A stretch of DNA of 64,000 bases. Source: Calendula officinalis (Eukaryota > Streptophyta > Magnoliopsida > Asterales > Asteraceae). Under the pieces are notes generated by a model. It saw only the letters and a program-made list of their open reading frames with translations. It was not told the origin of the DNA and made no database searches. Position 1 is the stretch's first letter, and the number at the start of each line of letters is the position of its first letter. Shown here one piece after another: positions 24,634 to 34,968 of this stretch. The stretch lies in contig OY970834.1 in NCBI GenBank assembly GCA_963853835.1, positions 21,768,365-21,832,364 of the forward strand, read 5' to 3'. Position numbers and translations under genes: made by a program.

Positions 24634-25679
24634 AGGTGCTGTTTGTTTTTTTTGGCAAAAAGGTCTTCTTTCTGCGTTCTTTTGTCTTCGTGGCGCACAC
24701 CACGCGCAGAAAAAGGTTTGCGCAGATGTTTGTTTTTCATAAGCCCGCAGACCTTATATTGTCTGCCTAAGGTCTTCCCCAGGAAGACTTGGACATTAGC
24801 TTCTTGGGTCTTCCAAACTTAAAAAAAAAATAAAATGTTCAAACTTAATTAATATTATTATTATATTAATATATATTATTATATATTAATTAATATTATT
24901 ATTATATCAATTAATATTATTATTATTATATATTAATATATTATTATTATACTAATATATATTACTATATTAATATATTTTATTATCATGTTAATATATA
25001 ATATTATTATATTAATTAATATTATTATTTTATTAATTAATATTATTATTATATTAATATATAATATTATTATATCACTAAATATTATTATATTATTAGA
25101 TAATAATATATATTATTATATATAAATTATATATATTATTATATTTAAATTATATATATTATTATATTTAAATTATTATATATATTACTATTATATATAA
25201 ATATATAAATATATATTATTATTATATCAATATATAATATTATTATCTTAATTAATATTTATTATATATTAATTTAATTTAAGATCAACATGGATTATAA
25301 TTATATAATTAATATTCATTATATATATTACTTTCGCTGAGCCAAATGAATCGAAAGATTCATGTTTGGTTCGGGAAGGGATTATGTAATTTTGGAAATG
25401 AATGGAAATGAAAAAATAAAAAATAAAAAATAAAAAATCGTAAACAAATTGCAAGATAGAAGAAAATAATTTGTTATTGAATTGTATGGATTATTTTAAT
25501 GTTGCAAAATGGAGTATATTTTAAATTTCAGTTTATTTAAATAGTCTGCAAATGTTAAAAAACAAACAACAGTTTTCTTGCAGACTGCAGACCTTTGGTC
25601 CATCTCAGAAGCTGCAGCAGCTGGCAGATGTGGTCCGCAGACAGCAGATCTTTTTGCTCTGAAAAAACAAACAGCACCT
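24634..25679. mobile_element. hAT-like MITE with AT-rich core
   Basis: The left end 'aggtgctgtttgtttttttt' and the right end 'aacaaacagcacct' are inverted. The match extends inward with 'ggcaaaaaggtc' against 'gatctttttgctc'. No transposase is present. The flanking 8-mers ('ttattttt' and 'taattgga') do not match, so the superfamily is a guess from the terminal sequence. Confidence 0.6.
24830..25290. repeat. TAATATTATTATAT low-complexity tract
   Basis: About 460 bp made almost only of A and T in irregular ATT/TAATAT repeats, forming the core of the MITE. It has many short self-complementary stretches. Confidence 0.9.
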
Positions 25680-25685
25680 TAATTG

Positions 25686-25811
25686 GACCGTAAGAAGCAC
25701 GATGTCGACGTGGGCAATGCAACTTTCTACTTGCATATAGATAAATGAGACCGTAAGAAGCAGGATGTCGACGTGGGCAATGCAACTTTATATTTGCATA
25801 TAGATAAATGA
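25686..25811. repeat. 63-bp tandem pair
   Basis: Two near-identical 63-bp units (25686-25748 and 25749-25811) begin 'gaccgtaagaagca' and contain 'gatgtcgacgtgggcaatgc'. An inverted relative lies at 18531-18572. Confidence 0.9.
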
Positions 25812-26423
25812 TATTATTAAGATATAGGAGAATATTACATTCAAAAAGTGAAGGTCATACATTTCAACTCAACCACATATTTTGAAAGGAATGTTTTAAA
25901 CAGAGTTTTAGATATTAATGAACGGTAGAATTGCTATCACTAATATATTATAGATAGAATTACTAATAATAAAATTAATAATGAAAATAAAAAGTATTAT
26001 TAACAGTTATCATATAAAAAAAATCTAATAATAATTGTTAAAGAAAAACCGTCATTTTGGTTATATAGGAATTTATTAGTTATATTTTTTGAAAAGATGT
26101 AGATATATTTTGAATATTAAAGTTCATGTTAGTAATTTGTTATTTAAGAAAAATTAAAGTTTAAGGGAGTAAATTGTAATATTAGGGAAGTACTTTATTA
26201 GGTACTAGCAGGTTACCCGCGCAATGCGGCGGTGGGTACCATGTGACTAAATTTGACGGCGATCATGTAGTGGGTGGTGACGACGGTATTGATAGTGGCT
26301 GCTATGTTGAATATCTCATAAGTTTCCTTAAATCCGAAATTGGCGTTTTTTTTAAATATGGACCGTTTTAGCTATGTTGAAGTTAAAGGTTATATATATT
26401 AGTTGATGGGATAAAGCAAAGTA

Positions 26424-26503
26424 TCCAGTAGATCAATTGGTTAACACACAATCGTTACTCGTAAAAGGTCTTGGGTTCGAATCCCCTAAGCAATATTTTT
26501 TTT
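26424..26503 (+). other. tRNA-like Pol III cassette in Helitron 1
   Basis: A box 'tagatcaattggttaac' (about 26429-26446), perfect B box 'ggttcgaatcc' (26474-26484), and T8 at 26496-26503. It is antisense to its Helitron. The B box is about 110 nt from the Helitron 5' terminus once the Harbinger is discounted. The cloverleaf is too degenerate for a working tRNA. Confidence 0.65.
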
Positions 26504-27263
26504 ATTTTGTGTTGTTTCCCAAAGTAGAAATTTAAGATTAAGTTTAAGATTAAGACCTTCTAAGATCATGAGGTATGGTCACATGGGTGAAATGACCACC
26601 TATGCGCCACCTCTGCGCCACATCATTATTTCACATTTCACATTCAAAACCCCCAAATACTCCCTCTACCATCACTTAAGCCATTTGGGTCCCACCCCCT
26701 TTTTTTTCTTTTTCTTTTCTTCAAAACAACATAATATTTCATTCAAATAAAAATTACAAACTACAAATAAAAATATTACAAATACCGAAAAAATTAAATA
26801 AAAAACCGAAAAAATTAAAAAAAATTACGGAAATTAAAAAAATAATACCGAAAATTACATACGATTTGCTTGATAGCGTTGCCAAATATGTACCATAATG
26901 TTTCGCTACAGTAACTCGTGTGTACGTTTATCACGTAATTCTCTAGACCTCACCCGTTGCACTTCACACGTCTCGATCCAAGTACGTTGTATATTATGTT
27001 GTAGACTAACATACAACTCGTTCATATCGCTAATGGCAAAGTTTTGATCTTTGACAATCATGTTATGCAATATGATGCATGTATACATGGTTCTACGAAG
27101 CTTGTTGACACTCCACGAACGAGCCGGTTGCTGAATGATTTCCCAACGCCCCTGCAAGACACCAAATGCACGTTCTATGTCTTTTCTTGCACCTTCTTGT
27201 CGACGTTTGAAGTAAGCACGTTTTTCGTCTCGTGCAATAGTAAATGATTTGACAAAGCTTGCC

Positions 27264-29959
27264 TGTAACACCCTAAAATTTACAAGATTTTTAAAAATTT
27301 TAAATTCAAAATTTTAATCAAAAAGGTCCCATAAATAATCCCCCAAAATAATTATTTAATATAAAATATATTTAATGCGGAAATGTCTTAAATAAAATTC
27401 AGAGTTTTGAAGTAATAAAAACGTTTCACATCAGCACTAAGAAGTAATACAGCAGTCAACCGTCCACCTTCTCCTTTCCTTTGCTAGTACCTGAAAAATG
27501 GGAGGGAGTTTTTGGGTCAGCGGGAAAGCTGAGTGAATAAACTCAAAATGCAAACAACTACAACATACAATACATGAGGGCACACAGGTGAACTCCTAAT
27601 CATTTACCACTAAGTTAATTTCTCAGTTTTTGTATCTTTTAAATTTATATAGCGCGCTTGTGTAACTCGAGTCGAGAGATCAACCTCACCTCTCCTTACA
27701 CTAAAATGCCACAAGGGCCCACACAGAATTTGCCACAAGGGCCCACACAGAATTTGCCACAAGGGCCCACACAGAATTTGGCACTCAGTCCACCACACAG
27801 AATTTCCACTGAGATTTATTAATTATTTTTATGTTTTCAACTCCTAACATAAACCACACAGATAGCCCTATCACTTAGTAGCACAAAATGACTTGGTACC
27901 GGCTCAGATACTCGGCACATCCGTCTCAGATCAGTAGTATGCAAAAACAGTTACTCAGATAACAGATCAACACACAGAAAGTACGACAGATCAAAACAGT
28001 TAACCATATGAGTCATGCACGTATCGTTATAACTGAATACACGGTGAGAATACTCACCTCGAGAAACATAAGCTCCAAAGGATCCTCAATACTCTAAGGC
28101 GCTGCTCGGTTATTCCTAGATGATCCTAAAAGCATAAAAATGAAACCCGAATTACAATCCGTTCTAAGGACTCAATTTAGAAAACTGGCAGCACCCGTCG
28201 GTCTCACGGAAACTGCTATAACTCTTAAACTGTGCAGTAGATTTATCCCATATTTTTACCATGAAAAGTAGACAACCAGAACTACATATCTCTGTGAGAC
28301 GGTCACTGGATAAAACAGACTCTAAGTGTCTCAAAACAGTGTTGCAAGACAGGCATGCCGCACAGGTCATTTTCCTAACAGCAGCATACTAAATTAGCTA
28401 TAACTTTTAAACCGTAAGTCGGATTGACGAGAGGGTTGCGGAATTGAAAAGCTAGCTCAGAAAACAAGTGACCAACACGAGCCAAAAATCCAAAAACATA
28501 TTTTAAGTGTAGTAAAAACAGCCCCGAATTCGGAGAACATATTCTGATAAGAATTTAGCTTATTACTTAGAACCCAACATCAACCCGATTATACCCGAGG
28601 CACCCGACAGCCCCGAAACTCATTTATAATAACAGAAATATGTTCACGATAAATTTAGTCCTTTAATTAGAATTCTATCTCGGTTTAGGAAGCCAGGAAC
28701 CCTAGGGTTCGGCTTCCGGGTTTTTTCGGTTAATTAAAACGTCTAGCTTATAAACAAAGGTCGTTACCCAACCCGCCATTTACTAAATTGGCAACCAACA
28801 GCAACAGTAATCTGAAACAGTATGAAAGATACCAAAATAGTTTGCTTCTAAAATCGGTTTAACAATTTGGAAGAAAACGGGACTCATTAGCTATTAAAAC
28901 GAAGAACGAAACCGAACCAACAATTTAACACCTATTAATCACGAACCCGACATATTCACAATTCAGATTATTCGACCTAAGGTAGCTTTTAAGACCTAAT
29001 GGCATCAAGTATTCCCGGTTGGGAACCTAGAACCCTACGGGTTCGGTTCCCCATCGGTTAAACATTCCGAATCTAATTAACTATCAATCCAACTGCATCC
29101 GATTAGACTTGAGATCGAAATAGTAACCTACAGCTTTAGCAAATCACGTAGACAAACAGCTTAAACAATAAACCCCGGAAGGCAACAATGGTAACGAATG
29201 CAAAGGGGTTAAGAATTTACCTACGGTTACACACGAGAACTAGATCACCAAAAACTCGAACGATCACCTTCTCTGCCTTCTCTCTCGATTCTGCTTGGCT
29301 ACCAAAATTCGCAATATCACCGATTACAATCAATAAGGAGAAGGTCAGACATGAATTGATAGGATTAAACCGGAAGATTGAAGCTTACCGATCGATTGCA
29401 AAGGAGGAGAAAGTCGGCTGTTTTCTTGAGGGTTCGATCGACTGATTATGGGAGGGATTCACTAGACAATCGGTTTCCTAATCTTCCTAGTGTTGTCACG
29501 ATGTCGACATTTTAAAGCCCTATTACTACCGAGTTGGGTTGGCCTCACATAACAGATTCTCGGTCCATCATTCCTCAAGCCCACCGATTCAAAATAACTA
29601 GATGGTCTCAAAAGGCCTAAGGCAATCCGAAAAGAAGGAACAACAAGCCCAAATGCACGGGTAAAACTATAGGTTCGGCCCTTGGCCTGTCGGCCGGGCC
29701 TCGAGGTTTTTCCTAACCCGTAGCATGCTCGATCAAATCCACTCAAGACTCGGAATTTCCTACGACACCTACTTAAATTGTACTCTCGACTTTTGAATAA
29801 TTATTAGCATTAATAAACGTCTCAAAGAACCGACACATATTTAATTAGCTTGTCTAGACGAAACGTCACATGTTTATTACATTATATTTAAGAGATTAAT
29901 ACCTAATTTAAATTTATTAAAAGTAATATTAAATTATTATAAAATTTCGGGGCGTTACA
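27264..29959 (-). mobile_element. 2.7-kb solo LTR inside the transposase gene
   Basis: It is bounded by 'tgtaacaccc' and 'ggggcgttaca', with a perfect 5-bp target duplication 'ttgcc' at 27259-27263 and 29960-29964. No second LTR or internal region is present, so it is a solo LTR left by recombination. It belongs to the same family as 1-1166 and is inverted relative to it. Plus-strand frames within it (for example 29188-29445) have no family resemblance. Confidence 0.92.
27707..27778. repeat. 24-bp minisatellite, three units
   Basis: Three identical units starting 'tgccacaagggcccacac' with period 24, at the position equivalent to the two-unit repeat 654-701 in the related LTR. Confidence 0.9.
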
Positions 29960-31197
29960 TTGCCCACTGTGGGTAAATACCATCAGCTAGGTAATACCCG
30001 TTCTGATAAGTCACTCCATTTACAACAAAAGGGAATAGAGGAGCAATATAGTTAAGAGGTTATCAAACAAGGGTGAATTATTTAACACAGTGAGGTCGTT
30101 ATTGGCACCCGCAACCAAAAAATGCATGCCAAATCCACAAATCTTGCGACGCCACATCTTCAAGTATTATTGTTGGGTATTTTTTATCACCTCTACCATA
30201 TTGGCCGTGTCATGCTTTTGGACAGTTGGTCCACTCCCAATGCATACAATCAATACTACCAAGCATTCCAGGAAACCCATGAGCGTTCTAGTGTTTTGTA
30301 TATAAGTTTTGAACGTCATGGATGTCGGGTTTCCTTAAATACTCAGCGGTATATAAATCTATAATACACTTGGTAAAATGATTTAGACAATCACGTGCAA
30401 AATGTTCACCAATTTGTAAGTATTCATCAAGTGAATCAGGTGTTATGCCATAAGCCAATTGACGAATGGCGGACGTGCATTTCATTATAACACTAAAACC
30501 CATTAGAACGGTGGCATCCGGCCGTACTTTAAAAAATTCAAAATGGCAGGGAAGAGGTTCAGCAGTATAGTTAGAAATACCTTCAACTATTTCTAAGAAT
30601 AGTTTCCTGCTCATACGAAATCGACGCCGAAAAACCATCTCAGGGTACTTAGGATTCTCACCAAAGTAGTCATCCAATAAACGTTGCTCGGCAGCTGCAC
30701 GATCTCGAAAGATTGGCACTCGGGAACGTGATGTTTGAGCTTGTTGTTGCATGTACCGATGCGCTTGAGTAAGAAAAAAAATATTCGTCTCATCGTCGAT
30801 ATCAGACGAATAACTTTTGGGGTCCATCAAATTTCGACGCATTTTGGAAGAAGGGATGTGTTGATAAAATGTTGAAAGAAAAGGTTTAGAATGAGAAATG
30901 TAAAGAGAAGTTGTGTGGAAAGTTGTATAAAACGGTGTGGTATTTATAAGGGTTTAAGGTTTATTAAAAAAAATTAAATTAAATTTTTTCGAATTTACAG
31001 CCGTTACAACATCTAGTACACGTGGCGAGCTGTGATTGGCTCGTTGGTTTTGTCGGACGGATGGCGAGATAGGGGGTTTGGCGTGGCGGGCGGTGTGGTG
31101 GCGAGGTGGCGAGGCCGATGTGGCATCCGGCGAGCGTGGGGGCTCGCCACCATACCGTGTGCTCTAAACTTAGAAGGCCTAAATGCTTTAAGAAGGA

Positions 31198-31506
31198 CTA
31201 GCAGGGTACCCGCGCAATGCGGCGACGGGTACCCGTAACTAAATTGTCCGGCAGAAAAAGAAATTGTTGACTGGGCGTTTTAAGTTTATGCGTTATGTTG
31301 GATGTTTTTTTGGGATAATGCAAAGTATCAAGTAGATCAATTGATTAACACATATTCCGTACTCGCAAAAGATCTTGGGTTCGAATCCCCTAAGCAATAT
31401 TTTTTTTATTTTGTGGTGTTTAAGATGTTTCCCAAAGTAGAAATTTAAGATTAAGTTTAAGATTAAGACCTTCTAAACTTAGAAGGCCTAAATACTTTCA
31501 GAAGGA
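31198..31506 (-). mobile_element. Small Helitron 2 (minus), abutting Helitron 1
   Basis: CTAG at 31198-31201 adjoins a perfect hairpin ('gggtacccg' / 'cgggtaccc'). The 5' end, by homology to Helitron 1, is 'TCCTTCTGAAAG' on the minus strand at about 31506, though the base before it is not the expected A. It has the same subterminal palindrome as Helitron 1. At 309 bp it is non-coding. Its 3' CTAG touches the 5' TC of Helitron 1 directly. Confidence 0.75.
31331..31407 (+). other. tRNA-like Pol III cassette in Helitron 2
   Basis: A box 'agtagatcaattgattaac', perfect B box 'ggttcgaatcc' (31378-31388), and a T-run from 31400. The B box is about 118 nt from the Helitron 5' end, antisense to it, and it is the same body as in Helitron 1. 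Confidence 0.65.
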
Positions 31507-31934
31507 GTAAGATATTTCTAGAAATATATAAATATTTAGAGGGTAAAACATAATTTCTAGAAAAGATATAGATGTTAAATATTCAAGTTCAGGATAGTAA
31601 TTGTTATTTAAGAAAAGTCAATGTTCAATAGAGTAAATTGTAATAAGGAAAGATGTAGATGTTAAATATTTAAGTTCAGGGTAGTATTTGTTAGTTAGGA
31701 AAAGTCAAAGTACAAGGGAGTAAACTATAATATTCTGAAAGTTGGTTAAAAAAAGGTCGGGTGCAGGATTCGATCAGCAGACCACTGGGTCACTTACAAA
31801 AGCCTTAACCACTCCGGCCAACTTCCACATTAATCATACTTCTCCTAGAAGAATATATAGTAAAAAGAAAATGATTTGCTGTCAAAAAGTGATTGTTAAT
31901 GACACTATTCATCCGATGCTCTCTGTTATCTATA
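31507..31934 (-). other. Orphan tRNA-like cassette in non-coding DNA
   Basis: Within this stretch the minus strand has A box 'tggccggagtggttaaggc' (31820-31802, tRNA-Ser/Leu-like), B box-like 'gatcgaatcc' (near 31770) and T7 at 31754-31748. It is probably the leftover 5' region of another Helitron. The rest is AT-rich and without genes. Confidence 0.5.
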
Positions 31935-32038
31935 TCTATACTACTTTTAAATACATGTTGGTCATTTCTAAAAGAGGAAGTCTGAATTTCAACCCTTCCA
32001 TTTTTAGCAATGCCAAAACTCACTTTAAAATCATAATT

Positions 32039-32110
32039 AAAAACTGCTGCTGCCAAGATTCGAACCCAGGTGGGCAGATACCCCATGCAGGAAGCTTACC
32101 ACTAGACTAT
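32039..32110 (-). other. tRNA-like Pol III cassette in the RPA Helitron
   Basis: On the minus strand: A box 'tatagtctagtggtaagc' (32110-32093), B box 'gggttcgaatc' (32067-32057), and T5 at 32043-32039. The B box is 122 nt from the Helitron 5' end. Confidence 0.65.
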
Positions 32111-32830
32111 AAGCAATTTGGTGACTATGTTTCGTAAACTATACATACTAACTGTCCCGAATAGATGAGTATTTTCTACATTTAACGTTTTTAATATTAG
32201 TCAAACGTTTTAATATTACAATTAATGTTCCCATAAGTATTATATATAACCTTTATTTGTTGTCTTTTACCAGCCACACAAGTTTAAAACATTTAATGTA
32301 GAAAATAGTCATCTTTCGTTTAATGTAAAAACGTTTACATCAAGTTTGACTGTTAGTATATTCATCCATTTAATTCGCACCCATAATTCAATGTACCACA
32401 AATGCATTTATGTAGTATAGATAATGGAGTTTTTTTAATGATTGTGTTTTAATAAATTATATAACATTATCAACTTAAAATTTATTTAGAGAATTTACGC
32501 TATTACACGGACTTATTATTTGGGTAAGTTCATGAGTGTTTGGTTATTAGGGTCATTTTAATTCCTTTAATTTTTATTTTTATTTTACTGTTACTTGGTT
32601 ATTTGAAAACACTTGATGACCCTAAGCTTGACTGATTGTTATACAGTTTATTTTTCTACCATTATTGTGATTTCAAGTACTCCTTTATTGTGGTTTCCAT
32701 AATGTCAGAAACGTTCATAATTTTCCGTTTGACTGACAGTTTTATCTTAAATCTCATCAATGTTGTTGTCTAATATTCGGTCATCAAAACCGGAATTACC
32801 ATAGTTAAAAATTCTTTAAACATCCGTTTT

Positions 32831-33590
32831 ATAAACGTTTTTATTGACCGTTAAAAATGGCAATTACGTTTTCTAACCGTCTTTCTAGAAACTCATTAAT
32901 AAAAAAATGTTTTCTCCATTAAACTTAGAAACGTTTAATGTATTAGTTTATTAGACATTAATTTGCGAGTCTATTAGTTTTAAAACCGTTTTATACCAGA
33001 AAAGTAGAAACGTTTTTCAAAATATGTACATTCATAGCTTTAAATACTTTTTATTACATTTAATATAGATATACGTTTTATAAACGTTTTTATTGACGGT
33101 TAAATATGTCAATTACGTTTTCAAATCGTTTTTCTAGAAACTCATTAATAAAAAAATGTTTTCTACATTTAACTTAGAAACGTTTAGTGTATTACTTTAA
33201 TATACATTAATTGGCGATTCAAATAAGGCTAAAAAACGTTTTCTAACGGAAAGGTAGAAATGTTTTTCAAAATATATGTACATTCATAGCTTTAAATACG
33301 TTTTATTACATTTAATATAGATATACATTTTATAAACGTTTTTATAATAGGTTAAATATGGCAATTACGTTTTCAAATCGTTTTTCTAGAAACTCATTAA
33401 TAAAAAAACGTTTCCTACATTTAACTTATAAACGTTTAATGTATTAGTTTAATATACATTAATTGGCGATTCAGATAAGGTTAAAATAGCGTTTTCGACC
33501 AGAAAAGTAGAAACGTATATTAAATATTTATGTACATTCATAGCTTTAAATACGTTTTATTACTTCAAGATAATATATACGTTTTTTATT
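32831..33590. repeat. About 250-bp tandem repeats rich in AAACGTTT
   Basis: Units start with 'ataaacgttttta' at 32831, 33080 and 33332 (periods 249 and 252), with a partial fourth near 33574. Each contains 'tctagaaactcattaataaa', 'gtacattcatagctttaaat' and several copies of the palindrome AAACGTTT. Looser AAACGTT words extend back to about 32180. The array lies directly upstream of the RPA-like gene. Confidence 0.85.
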
Positions 33591-33697
33591 GTGTATAAAT
33601 AGACTAATCAACCTTTATACCTTTGCATTCACGATACGAGAATTTCAATACCACCAACCATCACCCGTCATCCTTTTTCATCATAATTCGGCAAACC

Positions 33698-34786
33698 ATG
33701 TCAACAACCGGATTGCACTTTGTAAGAAACATTCATGATTTCAAGGAAAAAATTCACCTCAAGGTCAAGGTTCTACGGATTTGGCCCCACACAAACTTCA
33801 ACAACAAAAACGAGATAATTTCACTTGAGATGATTTTAATTGACGATGAGGTATTACTCTTAATCATATTCGATAAATCATCACTAGGTATAGATATTAT
33901 TTTTACAATATTAACTTACAATTAACATCATTTTGGTTACCCATTTTTTGTAGGGAGGCAAGATTCAAGGTTCTATTTACGTGAAGTTGATGAGTAGATT
34001 TCAAATAAAACTGAAGGAAGACGGTGTTTACTATATCAGAGGATGTAAGTTATGGAAGACCAATTCAAGTTTCACGTTTACTGGCCTGAATGAAAAGCTA
34101 TCGTTTCAATCAAGCACAACGGTTAAAGAATGCGCTGAGTGGAATGGTCTATTACATGGTTTTGAATTTGCCGCATACGAGAAAATTTTGAATAACTCAT
34201 TACTAGCCTCAAAGTCAATCGGTAAAATTTACTCAATTTTATTATGTAGGAGTTATATATTATATTAAAACTATTTAACCGCCAATTAATGATTTTTTTC
34301 AGATGTAATCGGAGAAATTTGCGTCGTTGACAACCTTAATTCTTCAAGTGATGACAGGAGCAAGCACAGGCTGCCAATCGAAATAAAAAACATAAAGTTC
34401 GTTTCAATGAATATATATAGACAAAAACTTATTTGGTTTCAAAAATTAATCGTATTCGCTTAATTACAGGGGTGCAAAAATATTGGTAACATTGTGGGGG
34501 GAACATGCTCATACTTTGAGTGATTATTTAGACTCCATACAACCAACCGATTGTGTCGTAATAATACTTCAATTTGCCAAGATAGACAATTGGAAGGGTA
34601 CTTTTTAATTAATTATAACATATTTAAATAATTACATAACGGATACATAATTATACAAATTTATAACTTTAATGCTTGTTTCTTTCAAAACACATAGAGG
34701 AACCATCGGTTACCAGTTACTTTGAAGCAACACGTGTGTTTGTTAACAGTGCCATACAAGAGATACAAGATTTCAAATATAAGTAA
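33698..34786 (+). CDS. RPA70-like single-strand DNA-binding protein (five exons)
   Basis: Exons at 33698-33850, 33954-34221, 34303-34396, 34470-34597 and 34698-34786 all have GT..AG borders and consistent phases. They give an open 243-codon product with stop TAA at 34784-34786. The protein begins 'MSTTGLHFVRNIHDFKEKIH', continues with 'VLRIWPHTNFNNKNEIISLE' and 'GSIYVKLMSRFQIKLKEDGV', and later has 'ILVTLWGEHAHTLSDYLDSI'. This is the tandem OB-fold pattern of replication protein A large subunit as carried by plant Helitrons. It covers roughly DNA-binding domains A and B; the zinc-containing C-terminal domain of full RPA70 is missing. The likely role is binding single-stranded DNA during rolling-circle replication. 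The last exon could instead be spliced at 'AA|gtaatc'. Expression is not shown. Confidence 0.8.
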
Positions 34787-34816
34787 TCATTATCTTACCA
34801 TTTGATATAAACACTA

Positions 34817-34869
34817 TAATTCTACAAGTGATGACAGGAGCAAGCACAAGCTGCCAATCGAAATAAAAA
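34817..34869 (+). repeat. Duplicated piece of RPA exon 3
   Basis: 53 bp containing 'gtgatgacaggagcaagcac' repeat exon 3 positions 34337-34389 with two changes, about 30 bp after the stop codon. Confidence 0.9.
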
Positions 34870-34968
34870 TATGTACTGTATTCATTATAAAAATATGTAA
34901 CCAATGGATTTTTAATCGCCAGAAATATGTAGTTCGCTGCCCGCCGCATCGCGCGGGTTTTAACCTAG

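Larger units (their letters stand above)
26906..30842 (-). pseudogene. Harbinger DDE transposase, interrupted
   Basis: The minus strand starts with 'MRRNLMDPKSYSSDIDDETN' at 30842 and carries the family hallmark 'FSVIMKCTSAIRQLAYG'. A stop codon at about 30288 is followed in the same sense by the catalytic blocks: 'GSIDCMHWEW' (first Asp, near 30245), 'GANNDLTVLN' (near 30100) and 'YYLADGIYPQWA' (near 29980). There the solo LTR 27264-29959 cuts in. After it 27258-26906 resumes with 'SFVKSFTIARDEKRAYFKRR' and 'RKDIERAFGVLQGRW' (the Glu). All catalytic blocks are visible, but an internal stop and a 2.7-kb insertion prevent expression. The enzyme class is the nuclear DDE transposase that cuts at the terminal repeats. 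Confidence 0.9.
26564..31164 (-). mobile_element. PIF/Harbinger element with TAA target duplication
   Basis: Ends 'gatcatgaggtatggtc' and 'ccataccgtgtgctc' are imperfect inverted repeats sharing GGTATGG. The flanks are TAA at 26561-26563 and at 31165-31167, the 3-bp TWA duplication typical of the superfamily. It carries a DDE transposase gene on the minus strand (dead, see below) and GC-rich subterminal sequence on the right. The second Harbinger gene (Myb-like) is absent. It is 4.6 kb including the LTR at 27264-29959 and about 1.9 kb without it. It inserted in the hairpin of Helitron 1. Confidence 0.85.
26205..31197 (-). mobile_element. Small Helitron 1 (minus), split by Harbinger
   Basis: The 3' end is at 26205-26208 (CTAG, preceded on the plus strand by A). 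It adjoins a hairpin whose arms are 'ggttacccgc' and 'ggtgggtacc'. The 5' end is the minus-strand 'TCCTTCTTAAAG' at 31197. A subterminal palindrome (ccttctaa + acttagaagg) was split at its TAA by the Harbinger element 26564-31164. Without that insertion the Helitron is about 390 bp. It encodes no protein, so it is non-autonomous. An antisense tRNA-like module lies near its 5' end. Confidence 0.75.
31935..34968 (+). mobile_element. Helitron carrying an RPA-like gene
   Basis: It starts 'TCTATACTACTTTTAAATAC' at 31935, preceded by A. It ends CTAG at 34965-34968, followed by T, so the A^T insertion rule holds. The 3' hairpin is CCCGC..GCGGG with a 7-nt spacer before CTAG, a different tail from the other Helitrons here. 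Inside are an antisense tRNA-like cassette, about 1.2 kb of AAACGTTT-rich repeats, and a five-exon RPA-like gene. No Rep/helicase protein is seen, so it depends on another copy for movement. Confidence 0.8.

Noticed and set aside
24830..25290. CRISPR-like or satellite array
   Set aside because: It has irregular AT-only sequence without a fixed period or spacers.
17733..25954. One large minus-strand Helitron
   Set aside because: The 3' end lacks CTAG and the 5' end is a weak match. It is kept only as a low-confidence 3' end.
26424..26503. Functional tRNA gene
   Set aside because: The boxes are good, but arm pairing is poor and it lies within a mobile element. It is called tRNA-like only.
31032..31238. 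GC-rich ORF on the plus strand
   Set aside because: It covers the Harbinger subterminal repeat and the Helitron end; the composition explains the open frame.
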